DNA from: Mya arenaria
Taxonomy: Eukaryota; Mollusca; Bivalvia; Myida; Myidae
Length of the DNA: 64,000 nucleotides
Reading direction: 5' to 3'
Assembly: GCF_026914265.1 (NCBI RefSeq)
Contig: NC_069127.1
Location: 67,219,080 to 67,283,079 of the forward strand
The notes under the pieces are model-generated. The model worked only from the letters and a program-made list of their open reading frames with translations. It was not told the origin of the DNA and did not search any database. The translations under genes were made by a program, and so were the position numbers. Shown here in pieces: positions 12,018 through 25,429 of the stretch. Within the stretch, counting starts at the first letter, position 1. Every line of letters begins with the position of its first letter.

Positions 12018-15000
12018 CTTAGTGTTTAGTGAGAGCAAAAGATCAAGACAAAAGCTCGTAAAAGAATTATATAAAATTTTCTCAACAGGAATCAGATGCA
12101 AACTAGGAATAAATTCTGAAGTAAGCAAGAAACTGTGCGTACAATCTGTTTTATTGTTTGAAAATATTTCAAACTCAGAAGTATCTTTGTGATATATATT
12201 TGGTTCTCAAAACAAGAGCATTTCCATGATTTGCTGATAATTAGCTTTAAAACTAAAAGCATATAATAGTACATTGAACACTACATGGACCAGCCCTGTA
12301 GTCGAAAAATAACAAAAACAGGCAGGGCACGAGTGCTAAATAAGTGCTGAGTGTATATTTTCTAAAATGTATCGTGTAAAGTTGCAGAATGTGAATGCTC
12401 AGACAGCATTAAAGATGTTATCGAACCAGCCGAAAAAGTAACATAAGAAAGGGCAGAATAAAATATCTAAGGCTTAGAAGGGCAATTTTCTGTTTCGATC
12501 TATATTATTAATATGAAACGGCAATGCTCTAAAGCTACAGGTCTTCTTCTGTGGAATCTAATGAAAATAGTTGTTTCTTCTATTGCGTGTGATATTGAAG
12601 TAAGATGTAAATGTCACCAGGGCCACTGTTAGTTAATTCAACGTAACAGTCTCAGAATATCAGGAGAGTTTGTAGTTGCATTTTGTATTTGTTTACAGAA
12701 CGGGTATGTTTTTATGAATAATACAAATACCTACTGACCAAGTGGCATTTTCCCACCTATCCTGAATGATAATTTCATAACTGGTCTAAATTTGTTCAGT
12801 GTAAATTAGAAACATATTTGAACGTATATTTAAGATGAATTGAAAAGCTTGCTCATTTATTTAAAATATATATGCTTACTAAATTCAGATGTGTCTGTCT
12901 TATCACAAATATTTTTCATCTGCGAAACACAGTTTTAAACAAAGCTCAATTTTTTTTAGGCAATTATAAACCATCAAATATGTATGTCAACGTTTACATT
13001 ATTCCTTCGTCCAATAGTGACCAACAAAACGAGGCATGTATAGTATCCAAGTGTAAATATAGTCTAGTCAGTTTTGAATATCGCTCTTTTAACTGTGTAT
13101 TTGCATTAAATCTAGACAGACATACGTATCATAGAGTGTTAATCTTACTTCTTTTTCCAATCATCTGCATGTTTCTGGAGACGGAATGTGCGATTTCTCT
13201 TGACGTAGGCAATTTCAGAAAGGTCCTATTCATAATTTACGACTACCAATACATTAAAGTTTTTGGAAGGTTTCCTTATGTTTCTCATTGTATTTCTATT
13301 TGCCTGGAACTATGATAATTTTTGGAATAAGAATGCTTTTTCCATTAAAGTGCACTTAATGGATGGCAGGAAGATGATTGAATATTCTATTATAATATTT
13401 GTATTATAGAGAGGTTTATTGCAATTTATATATATTATGTCTATTTTAGATGTCCGACACCGTTGTAGTTTGACTGCTTATTGGTAGCGATGGACAGTCA
13501 ACGCCCACTAGCTACTGCTTAATATCAATTAACATGAAGGCTGTTTTCAAAAATCACTAAGGCATTTTGTATAACCCATAAGGATCAGACTGTAGACGAA
13601 CTAAAACTGCATGCATTTAGGACAATTATCTTGCTGATTATAATGTTTTGTGTTTTGACCTTTGTCAATAACTGTAATAAAAATATTTGGTATAGTTGAA
13701 CCTCTGTACACATCATAAGTGTTTAGTTAATAGTATTGAGCATGCAACGACATAGTGCTTAACCTGAAATGACATATAAAATTTTACATTTCAATATTAT
13801 AAACATATGTCATTTCACTTTACAATAATTCAGTTTTATTTAAATTAATGTAATTAATTATTTCGATCATTTATTTCAACAAGTCAAGTTGAGACGGTTC
13901 ATCCTACTGTTTTTGCATTAGATCCGGACATATGTAAGCATCATAAAGTGTTAATTTAAAGCCTTTTGCCCTCATGAGGCGTGCTTTCGAAGACAGACTG
14001 TGAGTTTCCTAGTATGTGTGTCTCTATTCAAAGAGAGCAATTTGAGGAAAGCCTAATACAAAATTTAAGACTCCCATTACATTCAAGCATCAGACAAGTT
14101 TTCCTTAGAGTCTCGTTGTATTGCTACTTTGCTGTCTAGCCTTTAACTGCCATAATTTCTGGAATGAGAATGCTAACTCTCGCACTGTTATCAATATACA
14201 AAACGCTCTCCATGAATGGCAACAGGACGGTTGTGTATTTTTGCACTCAGCGGACATGAGCCATACGCTTTTAATTACGAAGGATCTGCTGATGAAATAA
14301 ATGTATATTTAACACTTAAAACATAATTTCAAAACTAAGTGTTGGTTGTTTTTTATCTTAAGTTTAAAAGTTTTTTTCCAAAATATGTATATTACGATAT
14401 TGTCAATTTGAAAAGTACCATTTTGATAATGAATTGCAGTAAAATGTAACAGTAAATCTGATTCAAACAAATATACTAGTGATACTTTGTGCATAAAGGG
14501 GATATCGTCAAAATGAATGTGCCTGCCGTTTACCAAGTCATTCACATAGCAATCAAACTACAAGTGTAATCAATAACAATGTAAAGGTATGATTTTTTAA
14601 TCTCACACCTGAATATGTGTAGATTGATTTTACTAATTTTATCATTTTGATACAACTAATACGCACATTCATATAGCTTGGAGTGTCAGAGTATGCCCAA
14701 ATATATCGTGGGTTCACTCACATAAGAGACGCCGTCTGTTGGTCTCCCAAATAGGACACGAAACAGACCCGAAGCAGTTCATACATTGTGTAAGGGAGAT
14801 CATTCGAAAACGCAAACAAAGTCCGGATCCCAATTTAGCTGTCTTCGTTGTCGAGCGAAATAAAAAGAAACAATGATGCACAGTAGTGAAAATATAAATC
14901 AATACTATAACAGATGTTTGGTAATACACCATATACACAGTGCTTTCTGGGCGAGTATTACGTTATTATGTAACTTCTATAAACATTTCATGCACATTGT

Positions 15001-15590
15001 AATAGCTTTTAAGGACATGATTTGTCAAATAATTTGTTATAAAATATAACTTCGTTCATGAAGAATATATTTTAAAAACACAACTAACATTAACTGATGA
15101 TTTGTCAATATTTTGACCTAGATGTATGTTCAAGGTCAAGTTTATCACAAATACGACTGGTTTATTTAATTATCAGTGTTCCCATTATTGTGAAGAAGGG
15201 ATAGTTTGATCTGATTAAATCATTAAAACCTTCGAAACAGAAATAGCAATTTCGTTTGGGGTTTTTTTCATTGTTAATTCAATTTGAATTTTTTAGATTT
15301 GCGTGAAATACTCATTGGGCGTAATTAAAACAGGGTTTCGGGGATATTTTATTGCATATACTGCGCTGTTGTGAAGTCAACTGGATTCAGATGGGAAATC
15401 AAAAGTTATTCATCTCCCGCAGTTGTTTTGTGATGTTAATCAGCCTTTCCATGTTATAGTTTGATTTTATTCTTCCAGCAAAGCATGTTTTAATCAATAG
15501 TGAAAATAAAAGAGGGGACGTTGCAATATGAAGGGATCATTATTAGGTGCGTATTTACAATATACGACTTACATCTGTTTGTAAACTAGT
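12018..15590 (+). repeat. Segmental block copy 3 (most complete)
   Basis: It contains the proximal part shared with 2000-3560 and the distal part shared with 1-830 and 21515-24540. An internal duplication of about 815 bp places the 'cagacagacata/cataaagtgtta' module at about 13115 and again at about 13925. The most conserved stretch is about 15050-15130 ('atgatttgtcaatattttg', then 'cctagatgtatg'), against 23870-23950. The 147-codon frame at 12872-13315 lies wholly inside the block and is not kept in other copies, so it is not called a gene. Confidence 0.65.
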
Positions 15591-15599
15591 TTTTGAATA

Positions 15600-18500
15600 C
15601 ATAATTACCTGTCACTGTCAATATGTTTGATACTTTAACATCCATTATTGATGGTAAAAGAAATGCTTCCCACGATGTCAATAAACGGTTAATAGAACTT
15701 GAAGCGACACTTGCATTCGAGTCAAGTGTTAACGATGATAAAGCCAAACTAACACGCCATTAATAACACGCTAAAGGTCGAAAGAGATCAAATAGCAATA
15801 CTTGAAAAAGACCTCGCAAACGTTTACTGGGTGCAGTAGGATATTATTGTCTTGAATTCTCGATCAATGCGAAATAATTTGCTATTTTCAGGTTTTTCTG
15901 AGTAAAGATCCCCTGATGAACGGGAAAATGGGAAATGTTCAAAAATGCTCTATAACCAATTCCGGGATGTTCTTAAAATTGAAATTCTCAGGAATCAATC
16001 AAATTCGGCCACATCGCATTGAAAGATATGAGGTATTAAAGAAACGCCTGATCGTAGCAATGTTGAGCCATTTCCTAGACAAGTTACTTGCCTGGAAAGC
16101 AGAAAATCTGTGAACAAGGCGTCTCTTCGACGGTTGGCGGCCATGACTCCCATGACACAACCAAAACCAGGTGAAGTGACCAGTTCCCGCCCGTCACCCA
16201 GGAGCGCCTTAAACACCTTATTCCCGCAATGATCAATGTCAAAAAGGACGGCAAGACAGCATACCTGGCGTATGATAAAATGTACATTTACAACAAAATG
16301 TAAACATTAAACACCGTGAACACTACTGGTTATAACTAGGATTGTGAATGGAAACAGTTAAATGTTCTTGAATGGAATGTCCAGGGTATTCGCTCTAAAC
16401 TTGATGACCCTTTTTTTAACTTCGTATCTGATTTTGATATTAGAAAGAAACATGGCATACAGTTAAACATCCAATATTAACATTGATGGATATGAATATT
16501 TCAATTGTCCGCGACCAATCATTAATTCTCGGTCTGGGTATCAGCTGGACTATATCCCAGAGATTTAATTTAATAATATTTTATTGCATATTTATAAACA
16601 TTATTACAATTGTCAAAATATTTACATATATGTATACATGTATATATAAAAGTTTGAAATAAATGTTATCAAAGTTGTATGCAAAAGGGTCGGGCCACAA
16701 GTTATCCCAGAGATACACATGAACCGTTATGTCAATATGCCAGAATACGATTCACTAGTCAACAGTTTACCTGTACGTTAAAACTCCGATAAACAATGTA
16801 ATGCTTTTGGTTTAAAAGTATGAACTCTTTAAAGAGAACAATTCGTGTATTTAAATAGTTATATATAGGAAAATATCGGATCATTACAATTGTGGAGATA
16901 AGTAAAACTGATATCACGTTACATGTGACTATGAACATAACAAAGCGGAATTGTTGATAGTTGTGGATGATTTCGCTTCACCATATTTATATTCATTACA
17001 TAAATATGACCCTGTTTACCCTAAATCTTGGTCAAAGAGAGCTATTGTCCATTTATTGAAAAGGGTGTATAAATCTGACCCTGCTAATTACAAATGTATA
17101 ACATAATTCAATGTTAGTTTTAAAATGATTTCTTTAATTTTGAGAAATAGAATAAATAATTGGCGTGAACTGAATAATACGTTGAGTGATTGCTAGTTCG
17201 GGCTCCGTGATATACATTCTACAGCTGATGTCATTTTCCTTCTACATGCTATTATCTAAACTATATTAAACAACAAGGCAAACCGTTTAGTGTGTATTTA
17301 TTGATTACAAGCGAGCTTTTGATACCGTAAAAATAGATGCGTTATGGATTTAGTTAATCCAAACGGCTATAAGCTGTAAAATGACTAACATGATCAAATG
17401 TATTCATAATGATGTACAGGCATGGGTTAAACTATGCTGTGCTTGCGAATTGAAGTTTTCTCATTTTTTCGATGTAACAGTCGGTCTAACACAAAGTGAA
17501 CCACTTTCTCCTCTTTGATTTATTTTGTTTATAAATTTTATCTTTGAAACTTTCAAACATATACTACAAAGGATTGTATCCAAGTAAATGCTTTTATTCG
17601 CTGATAATATTGTAGTATTAACTACAGATACAGCGAGTTTGCAAGTCCAGATGGATGCTATTTACCATTATTCTGTTAAATCGGGAAAAACAATGAATAT
17701 GAAACTAAGATAAGTGTTTTTGAAAAACGAAAGCAAGCTAGAAGTGTACAGTTATATTTCAATGATGAATATCGTTGAAAATAGTATAACTTTAATTATC
17801 CTGGTGTTAACTTAACTTTCATTTTACAGGCAATATGTCACATGCAGTAAACCTGCTAAATGATCAAGCTCTACAGACCAACGATAGTCTCTTGTCTTTG
17901 CTTGACAGAGTTCATCTTGAAGTTGAAACTAAATTGTCTTTGTTTGACGCTATGGTAGTTCCAATTTATTGTATGTTTGGGGGTATATACATTTAAGGAT
18001 GTTGACAAGATACATAATAGATTTCTGAAAATCATTTTGGGTGTAAAGCAACAAAAGCCTAACTCTGCTGTATATGGTAAGCTTGGCAGATTTCCGCTAT
18101 TCATTTTATGACAGAAATATGCTGTTAAAATTGTGTTAGAATTATGAAAATATAAATTCATCAATGATTATAGTGTATAATGATTAGAATGTCAATGTAA
18201 AAAAAAACTATTCTTGGACAAAGAGAATAAATTATATTATTTATCATCTTGGTTTGGATGGATCTCAGACAAAAATTTGATGTAAATATAAATAATTATT
18301 ATCTTCCTTTTCTTAAATGTAGAATTCATGAGCAGTTTATTCAAGATTAGAATGCTTCTATAAATTATATATCAACACTTTCATTGAATTGTAAATTTGA
18401 AGTAAACTTTTGATTTGAAAATGATCTAGTACAATTTTAAATTAATGAAAAGAATATGTATGATCTGTTTTAGAATATCAACACATAACCTTGAAATTGA

Positions 18501-18970
18501 AACTGTTTAATATTCAGGTACTGCCAGAGCTGATGGAAAATGTAAATGTTATTATTCAAATATTGTAGAAGACGAGTATCATTTTACGCTATGTTGTACA
18601 CTCTACAATAAATTGAGTCATGCATACTTAGGCAACACATCCTGGCCTTCTATAAACATGTTAAAATCCGTATTACTAAGCAAATCAACAAGTAAATTAC
18701 TAATTATCGTAAAATTTTATTATATTTGCAATGAAACTAATCAAATTCTACCCTGGAGCTTTAACTGTTTCTTAAACATAGTGTAATAATTAAGTTTAAA
18801 TGATTTATAATTTGATTGTCTTATTATTATGTTTTGTATATTATGCTCTCTACTGTACTACTTAATCTGTGTGTGTTTGTATATGTGGTGTATTATCACC
18901 ATGGCCATGTGTTTAATATCCATAGGCAATTTGTATGCCGAGATTTTCCAATAAACTTTGAACTTTTTTA
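15600..18970 (+). mobile_element. Decayed non-LTR retrotransposon (LINE)
   Basis: A nearly full-length but heavily mutated LINE. A lysine/glutamate-rich helical ORF1 remnant lies at about 15625-15835. The start of an APE-type endonuclease follows at about 16355 (LEWNVQGIRSKL). RT motifs run from 17030 to 17720: a SWSKRAIVHLLKR block, then LR-like 'STADVIFLLHA', the 'DYK(R)AFDTV' region and an 'ADNIVVL' block in place of the usual ADDI. A C-terminal 'KLGRFPL' and a cysteine-rich segment follow near 18070 and 18530. Many stops and frame changes are visible, so it cannot move itself. An AATAAA lies near the end (about 18950). It appears to be inserted at the end of segmental block copy 3. Confidence 0.8.
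16565..16702 (-). mobile_element. Short 5'-truncated retroposon nested in the LINE
   Basis: A 138-bp insert is flanked by an exact 12-bp direct repeat TATCCCAGAGAT at 16553-16564 and 16703-16714. Read on the minus strand it ends in an AATAAA-containing A/T-rich tail. This is the usual form of a truncated LINE or SINE insertion made by target-primed reverse transcription. The intact duplication against a decayed host LINE shows it is the younger of the two. Confidence 0.75.
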
Positions 18971-18999
18971 TTGAAGCGATCAAACTGATAATTGATAAT

Positions 19000-20245
19000 T
19001 ATTCGATAGTATGCCTATACAGAATTTAATCAAATTTTGTATTGATATGAAGATAATTGGTAAAGTAAGAGATTGGCTCATTTGGCCAAACCTTTCAAAA
19101 TGAGAAGTCTTTAACTCGAGGTTTGAAAATGGTGAAACATTTACATGTTGAAATTGAGAAAAGAAATGCCACTTACGCAATTGGTACGTTAAAATCCCTA
19201 CGCAAGCGTGCACATCCTGCGTTCACATTTAACATGTATAGACTATTTAATGACAGGATTAAAGATACAAGATACAAGAATCTTTATTTAAAGTCGGTCA
19301 TGTGCTATCAAGAAACTTTAACTCAGTGTGTTATTTTCCTACATGAAAAACAAACAGGCTAACATATCAAAACATAATAGAGCTGGTGACCTGGAAATAA
19401 AGATGATTTAGTCTGGAAAGTCGGTTAATGTAGATTAGTGTTGTTAATGTGTTTCAAACTACGTATCAAGAAAACTTAATAAAAATGGAAGTCATGATTT
19501 TAACATTTTCGTGTATTTTGGCATGGTTTGCTGGAATAATCATGTATTTTATGTTACTTCTTTACGGCGAATTATAAATAATGACAAGCCTATTCGCCAT
19601 ATAATGAAATTTAATATTTTTATCCGATCAAGTTTATATCTAACGATTTTTTTTCTTTTCTCTTTCTGATTGCTTTTTTATGCTATAAACAGGATAGTAG
19701 TTGAATAGTTCTTGTACTGATATTGTCTGTATAGTTTCCATGTAACTATTAATACCTAAGTCACTAGGCGTGTAATGAAATGTGCCGAAGATGTATTGCC
19801 CAATATATTTTATCTAACTTAGGTCAAGAGTATAATTACAATTATAGAAGTTAGATAGTGGGTTGTGTCAATTTGGTAAAATGTTTACAATGAGTCAAAA
19901 CTTAAGATCAGGCATGTAATCAAATTTATCCGAATTAGTATGCCCATACACACGGTTACCAAGTTCGAAAGGATTGGAATAAAAATGGTAAAGTGATAGA
20001 GCGGACAAGATGAATTTAGCCAAACTATTGACAATGATAAGGCATGTGATCTGCAATTTTTTGAAAACATTTGGGTTACGCATTTGATATGTGTTTAAAT
20101 TCATTGGAATGCGTACTCATCATACGTTTACATTATATAGAAATTAACTAAATAATTTGAACCGTAGAGTTGGTTAATACAGACCGGTGATGGTATAAAT
20201 AATGCATTTCAAACCTCGAATCAAACGGACTAAAACGGACAGTAA
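19000..20245. repeat. Diverged tandem duplication
   Basis: Positions 19005-19115 ('agtatgcctataca...ggtaaagt...gccaaac') resemble 19935-20045. Positions 19415-19480 ('ggttaatgtag...atttcaaact') resemble 20168-20220. The spacing of both pairs is near 750-930 bp. Short frames here (for example 19123-19362) are not conserved between the halves. No gene is called. Confidence 0.45.
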
Positions 20246-21514
20246 AGTATGCCAATGATAAACAGACACGTTTTTCACATTTGTATGTAAGCTTGCATAG
20301 TTTGCTTGAATATTGTGGTCTGGGTGTCATGAATGACACATTGATACAGGTCACTTAATGGAAATAATCATCGACTACCTTAATATTTCACAATGAAATA
20401 TTAGCATTTGTTTTCAAACACGTTTCTTACCTTACCCCCGATAATCTCTACAAAATCCGCCATTTATATTATATCAGAACTACTATCATGTTGGAACGTG
20501 TGGCATTGGTAACATAGTTATCATAGTATATAAATATCAAGTTAGTGATCATAATTATGTGACCAGGCCGATAATTATCTGACCGGACTGTGCATTACCG
20601 TTTTTACTTATTGATAGTATTTGGAATACTTCTGTTCAGCATGGTTTACTTTCAAGGCATCTAGTTGGTCAAAGGTTTATGTAACCTTTCTTATGATTGG
20701 TTCGTGGATATTTCGCTCACTGTTTTCCACGATTTTCTGCAGTCAAGACGTGTTTCATGCAGTCTTATTTTATTAATCTTAAAATCAATGCAAAAGTCTT
20801 TTGGAGGTTTGTTTTAAGGTATCCGGCTCCGAAATAAGGTGTTATCCGAAAAGCGGTATATTATTCTGAAAATAACATAACAATCGATCTTTTCACTTAT
20901 CATATAATCTGTATACACTTACTACTAATTTACCTTACTTTTTAGAGACTTACTAACTATTACATTCACTGTGAGTGAGGGGAGGTGTGCTGAGGCAGTT
21001 TTCAATAACACATATTGGTAAGTACAGTGTATGAATGTTATATGTTCAGTACCACTATTCAAGTTTTAAAACAGAAAGACTTAATCAAGTACTTCAAATC
21101 ACAATCTATAATTAGAATTAGAAAAGAGATAAGGGTTGTGAGCATTTGACGGAAAATTCCATTATATTTGTCTTTACCTTAATGTTGGCATCAAAATCAA
21201 CCGTTTAGTACTCAAAATAACTGAAGTATTTAAAAGAATGTATCGAAAATATTTTAGTATAACTAGACTTTGATATATGTTCTTAATTACAAACATCATT
21301 TACGTAAGCTCCATTATATAATGAACACCTCTCGTAGTTTTGCAACGATGGAATGTTATCAGCCACAAAATATGTGTTCAATATGATTCTAACTTGCGAC
21401 CACAAAAGCTCATGTTCATTGAGGAACTTAAAAACAATGGAATATCTATATCTATGTCTACACATCGGAGTGGAAATATATTCCATTTATTTGTTCATAT
21501 CGTTTTTCTGTACC
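20246..21514. other. No gene recognised
   Basis: AT-rich. The overlapping frames at 21283-21607 on both strands have no recognisable domain. Their 3' part already belongs to the repeated block. Confidence 0.45.
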
Positions 21515-23065
21515 CTTGCATTAAAACCAGACAGACAACAGCATCATAAAGTATTATTCAAGCGCCTGTCGTATTTTTTGTGGAGACGGATAGTGCGATT
21601 TCTTTGATGTAGGCGTTTTCAGAAAGGTCTAATTCATAATTTACGACTCCTTATGCATTAAAGATTTTGAAAGGTTTTGCTTTGTTTCTCGTTTTTTTTT
21701 CTACTTTGATGCCTTGCCTGTAACTTTAATCATTTCTGGAATTTTACTATTAGAGTGTAAGCCATGGATGACAGAAATACAATTGTATATGATATTGTAA
21801 TATTTGTATAAAAGATAGGTTTATCGGAAGTTAAAACTACATCTTAAGTATGAAAAGTCGGACCTCGATTGACTTTGACTGTTTATCTTGCTTATTATTT
21901 AAGAATCAAGTTTCTTGCTGATTATGATGTGTTTTGTTTTTTTGACCTTAGACACTAATTGTGTCCAAAATGTGTAGTATAGTTGAACCCCTGTGTAACA
22001 AGTGTTTAATCAATTATAGTACTGAATATGAAATAATAAATAATATAGTTAACTATACATTTTGAAGATTTAAAGCAGATGTTATATCACTTTCAAAACA
22101 AAGTTGTATGTAATGTTAATTTATTATACTAAATTATTTATACGATGCTTACGCTGCTCGTCTAACTTATTTTACATTAGATCCAGACAGACGTTAGCCA
22201 TTCCAGCGTTAAACTCCGTTATCCTTATGACGCATGGTTTCGAATACAATTAAAGTAAAGCCTTATTTATGATTTAAGTTTCCGACAAGTTTGGTTTAGT
22301 GTCTCGTTTTATTGCAACTTAGGTGTCTAGCCTCTGAATGCCATTATTTCTTGAATATGAATGCCTACCGTCGCATTGTTGTCAACATACGAAATATAAA
22401 CGCACTCTATGAATGGCAGAAAGACGTGTGTGTATATTGCCTACATAAATGATACGATTTTAATTCTCAGGGAGCCTGCTAAACTAAAGTTCGTCCCGCA
22501 ATTGAAACATAAATTCAAAATAAGTTTTTGCTAAAGTGTCGCTCTTTACATACATATTCAAGTAAATCTTGTTTTCATTACCAAAAATATTAATCAGCAT
22601 GTTCAACACATCCAGCAGTCATATCAACAGCATTATCAACACAACACTCGAAATATTAATATGAATTTAATTACTGCCATGCATTTTTGTACTGAGAAGG
22701 TACAGGTATAAATGTACTACATTGTATTTTGATAGCTAATTGCAGTAAAATGGTAGAGTATATATCTGTTTAAAACCATCGCTACTAGTACATTTCATGA
22801 AGAGAATATCCTTGTACTTTAGTTGAAATGATTTAAGCAACGGTACAAAAATCATTGAAAGAACGATCCACATTCATAGAATAATCAACTGCAAGTAAAT
22901 TTAATACTAATACAAATGTTTTATTTTACTAAATACATCTGAATATTTGTAGATTGAATAATATTATACTAAAGCATGAGTATTTTGATTTTTTTATAAA
23001 TATATAGTGCAAGTCCATAAGTATCGTAGGCTCGTTTCCAATAAGAGATGCGTTTGTTCGGTTTG

Positions 23066-23066
<1 letters not shown>

Positions 23067-23113
<47 letters not shown>
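23067..23113. repeat. (CT)n microsatellite
   Basis: About 23 perfect CT units. They replace the short 'ctgttggtctccc' segment found at the same place in block copy 3. Confidence 0.98.
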
Positions 23114-23116
<3 letters not shown>

Positions 23117-24083
23117 GGACAACAGAATTTGTTTTTACGCAGGAAACAGACTCGAAGTAGTTCAGAGATCATTCTAAATCACAAATTACTCCCGTGTCAC
23201 ACTTCAGCTGCCTTTAATATCAAGCGAAAATAAAATGAAAACGATGATAGTTACAATATTGGATATATAATTACTGTAAACGATCTACGAGACTACAGGG
23301 ACGAGCTCAGCAGTCAAAACTTGATCTTTGAGCCTGTTTCAAAGCACCTTGTAACGGTCCGTGAAAAGTCAAAGGTTTAATTGCTTTACGACTATTCAAC
23401 CACAAATTATCCCAACCCTTATCACGTGAGCACGTTAAATCTTCTTCATTCTATGTGCAGTCACCAGGACAGCCTGATGGAGTTTATTTACATGTGCATC
23501 CCCGGCACCCCACCCCTACCAGTTATGATACGCTGGGGTGCCGAGGAAAGACAAGAAGTTGGGTTGGCGTCAGGCCACGCTCACTCTTATGCCCAACTGA
23601 CCCAGGATTAAAGTCGTCCTAAAAATCTCACAGAGGGACAGTATTAGATTAAAGCTTTTAAACAGGCACCAAGTAAATGTATATATTGTCATCATACGTC
23701 GAGCGCACAAATCCCAATATTCAATAATACGGGGTTCAGTATTTATGTTCACGGTGCTTTTAGGGCTAATATCACGCAAAAATTATATAAGGTTTGTTTT
23801 TATTAAAATTTACTTTTTTTTCAGAAAATAATTGGTCTAATATTTAGCTTAAATTTTTAAATACGTTCATGAAGAATATATTTTAAACACAATTAACGTA
23901 AACAGATGATTTGTCAATATTTTGACCTAGATGTATGCTCAAGGTCATGTTTATTTATTTCAATTCAACGTCTCATTATTTTAAAGAAATGAAAAGTTAA
24001 TCTGATTAAGTCACTTAAACATTCCAAATTGGAATAGCAACTTCCATCTGTTTCATTGTTTATCTAAATTGAATACTTAAATA

Positions 24084-24305
24084 TGTATTGCTATATGCAT
24101 TTGACGTAATTAAAAGAGTGTGTATTGCTATATGCATTTGACGTAATTAAAAGAGTGTGTATTGCTATATGCATTTGACGTAATTAAAAGAGTGTGTATT
24201 GTTATATGCATTTGACGTAATTAAAAGAGTGTGTATTGCTATATGCATTTGACGTAATTAAAAGAGTGTGTATTGCTATATGCATTTGACGTAATTAAAA
24301 GAGTG
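24084..24305. repeat. 37-bp minisatellite, 6 units
   Basis: Six head-to-tail units of exactly 37 bp (222 bp in total) start 'tgtattgctatatgcattt'. They are almost identical, with one visible single-base variant. The paralogous site in block copy 3 (about 15305-15335) has a single diverged unit, so the array arose after the block duplication. Confidence 0.97.
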
Positions 24306-24721
24306 TTTCGCGGATATTTTATTGCATAAACTGTGTTTTTGTGAAACTAACTGTATTCAGATGGGAAATTAAAAAAACTTTCATCCCCCGCAATTGTTTT
24401 CTAATGTTAATCAGCCATGCAATGTTATAATTGATTTTATTTTTCCAGAAAAGCATGTTTCAATCATCATTAAAAAGAAAAGAGCAGACATTGCAATATG
24501 AGAAGAGCATTATTAGGTCCGCACTTACAATATAGTCCGCACTTGTGACATTCGCTTTGTCAATACAGGATACCGTGATATGATAGACTGTGTATTGTAT
24601 TACAAAAAGGAAGGGCACAGTAACCTTAGATTTAACAAAGACCGTATGTAACACATAAGGCACACGGATCCAGGAAAATGGCTTATTTCAGTTACTACAT
24701 GCCAACTTTATATTGGTTTAT

Positions 24722-25215
24722 TTAAGAAATGAATTGCTGGGTTGATGCCATTATCGGGGTATGAACGCAATTGGGTTGGTCAATGTGTGTGTAGTCCGAA
24801 GGACTCCACGCGTACTTTGACCAACCCAATTGCGTTCATATCCCCGATAATGACATCAACCCCGCAATTGATTCCTTATATTTACACCAATAGTCCATTA
24901 TTTTATTCAAGAAACGTTAAAAAAATACTTCATTTCATTTAAGAAAACCTTTCAGTAATCTGTTCTTACCCATTCTGTAAATAGAACGACCCGACTATAA
25001 CCGGAAACATTTTTTTCAAATGACGTCACAATAACGCGGGAAAAGATCAAACACTTGAAATCACTTTAAAACGTAAAATTTAAACACTTCTGGTACCAAT
25101 ATATTTAAAATATAATAAACTAACACTTTTAAAAATGTTGATCTATATTGTACGGGACCTGCAGACACAATGCAACCAATAACAAGATTGATGAACGCAA
25201 TTGCCGAAAGGCAGT
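24722..25215 (-). repeat. Interspersed repeat with long palindrome, copy 2
   Basis: The hairpin occupies about 24727-24873. Its arms of about 55 bp are nearly perfect and include 'gaacgcaattgggttgg' and its complement. The sequence to its right (24874-25215) matches copy 1 (10855-11283) in reverse complement. The 90-codon minus frame at 25143-25415 is not conserved in copy 1 and is not called. Confidence 0.7.
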
Positions 25216-25429
25216 TCATTTAAGGAATGGAAGTTGAGGTGTAAATATTGATAGTTTGTCTTCTGTTTTAGAGCAGAATATGATTTTAACAAAAAGCAGT
25301 CATCTGCACCCTTTAGTAAACTATATGCACGCAGACTACGCTTGTATTTCAGGTCGGACGTAAAGGGTGTTATTTGTTCATAGCTAATTTCCGTTTTCCA
25401 CTTAAACTTTACCAACAGCTAATTGTAAC

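Larger units (their letters stand above)
21515..24540 (+). repeat. Segmental block copy 4
   Basis: Paralogous to 13100-15590 at an offset of about 8.3-8.9 kb. Matching landmarks include the two 'cagacagac' modules (about 21525 and 22180), an 'aataagagatgcg' segment (23041) against 'cataagagacgcc' (14721), the 'gaagcagttca' tract, the 'atgatttgtcaatattttg' tract (23907) and the 'gcatgttt' segment after a pyrimidine run (24455). A CT microsatellite and a 37-bp minisatellite have grown inside this copy only. Confidence 0.65.

Noticed and set aside
12872-13315. 147-codon hydrophobic frame
   Set aside because: It lies in the segmental block and is not kept open in the other copies.
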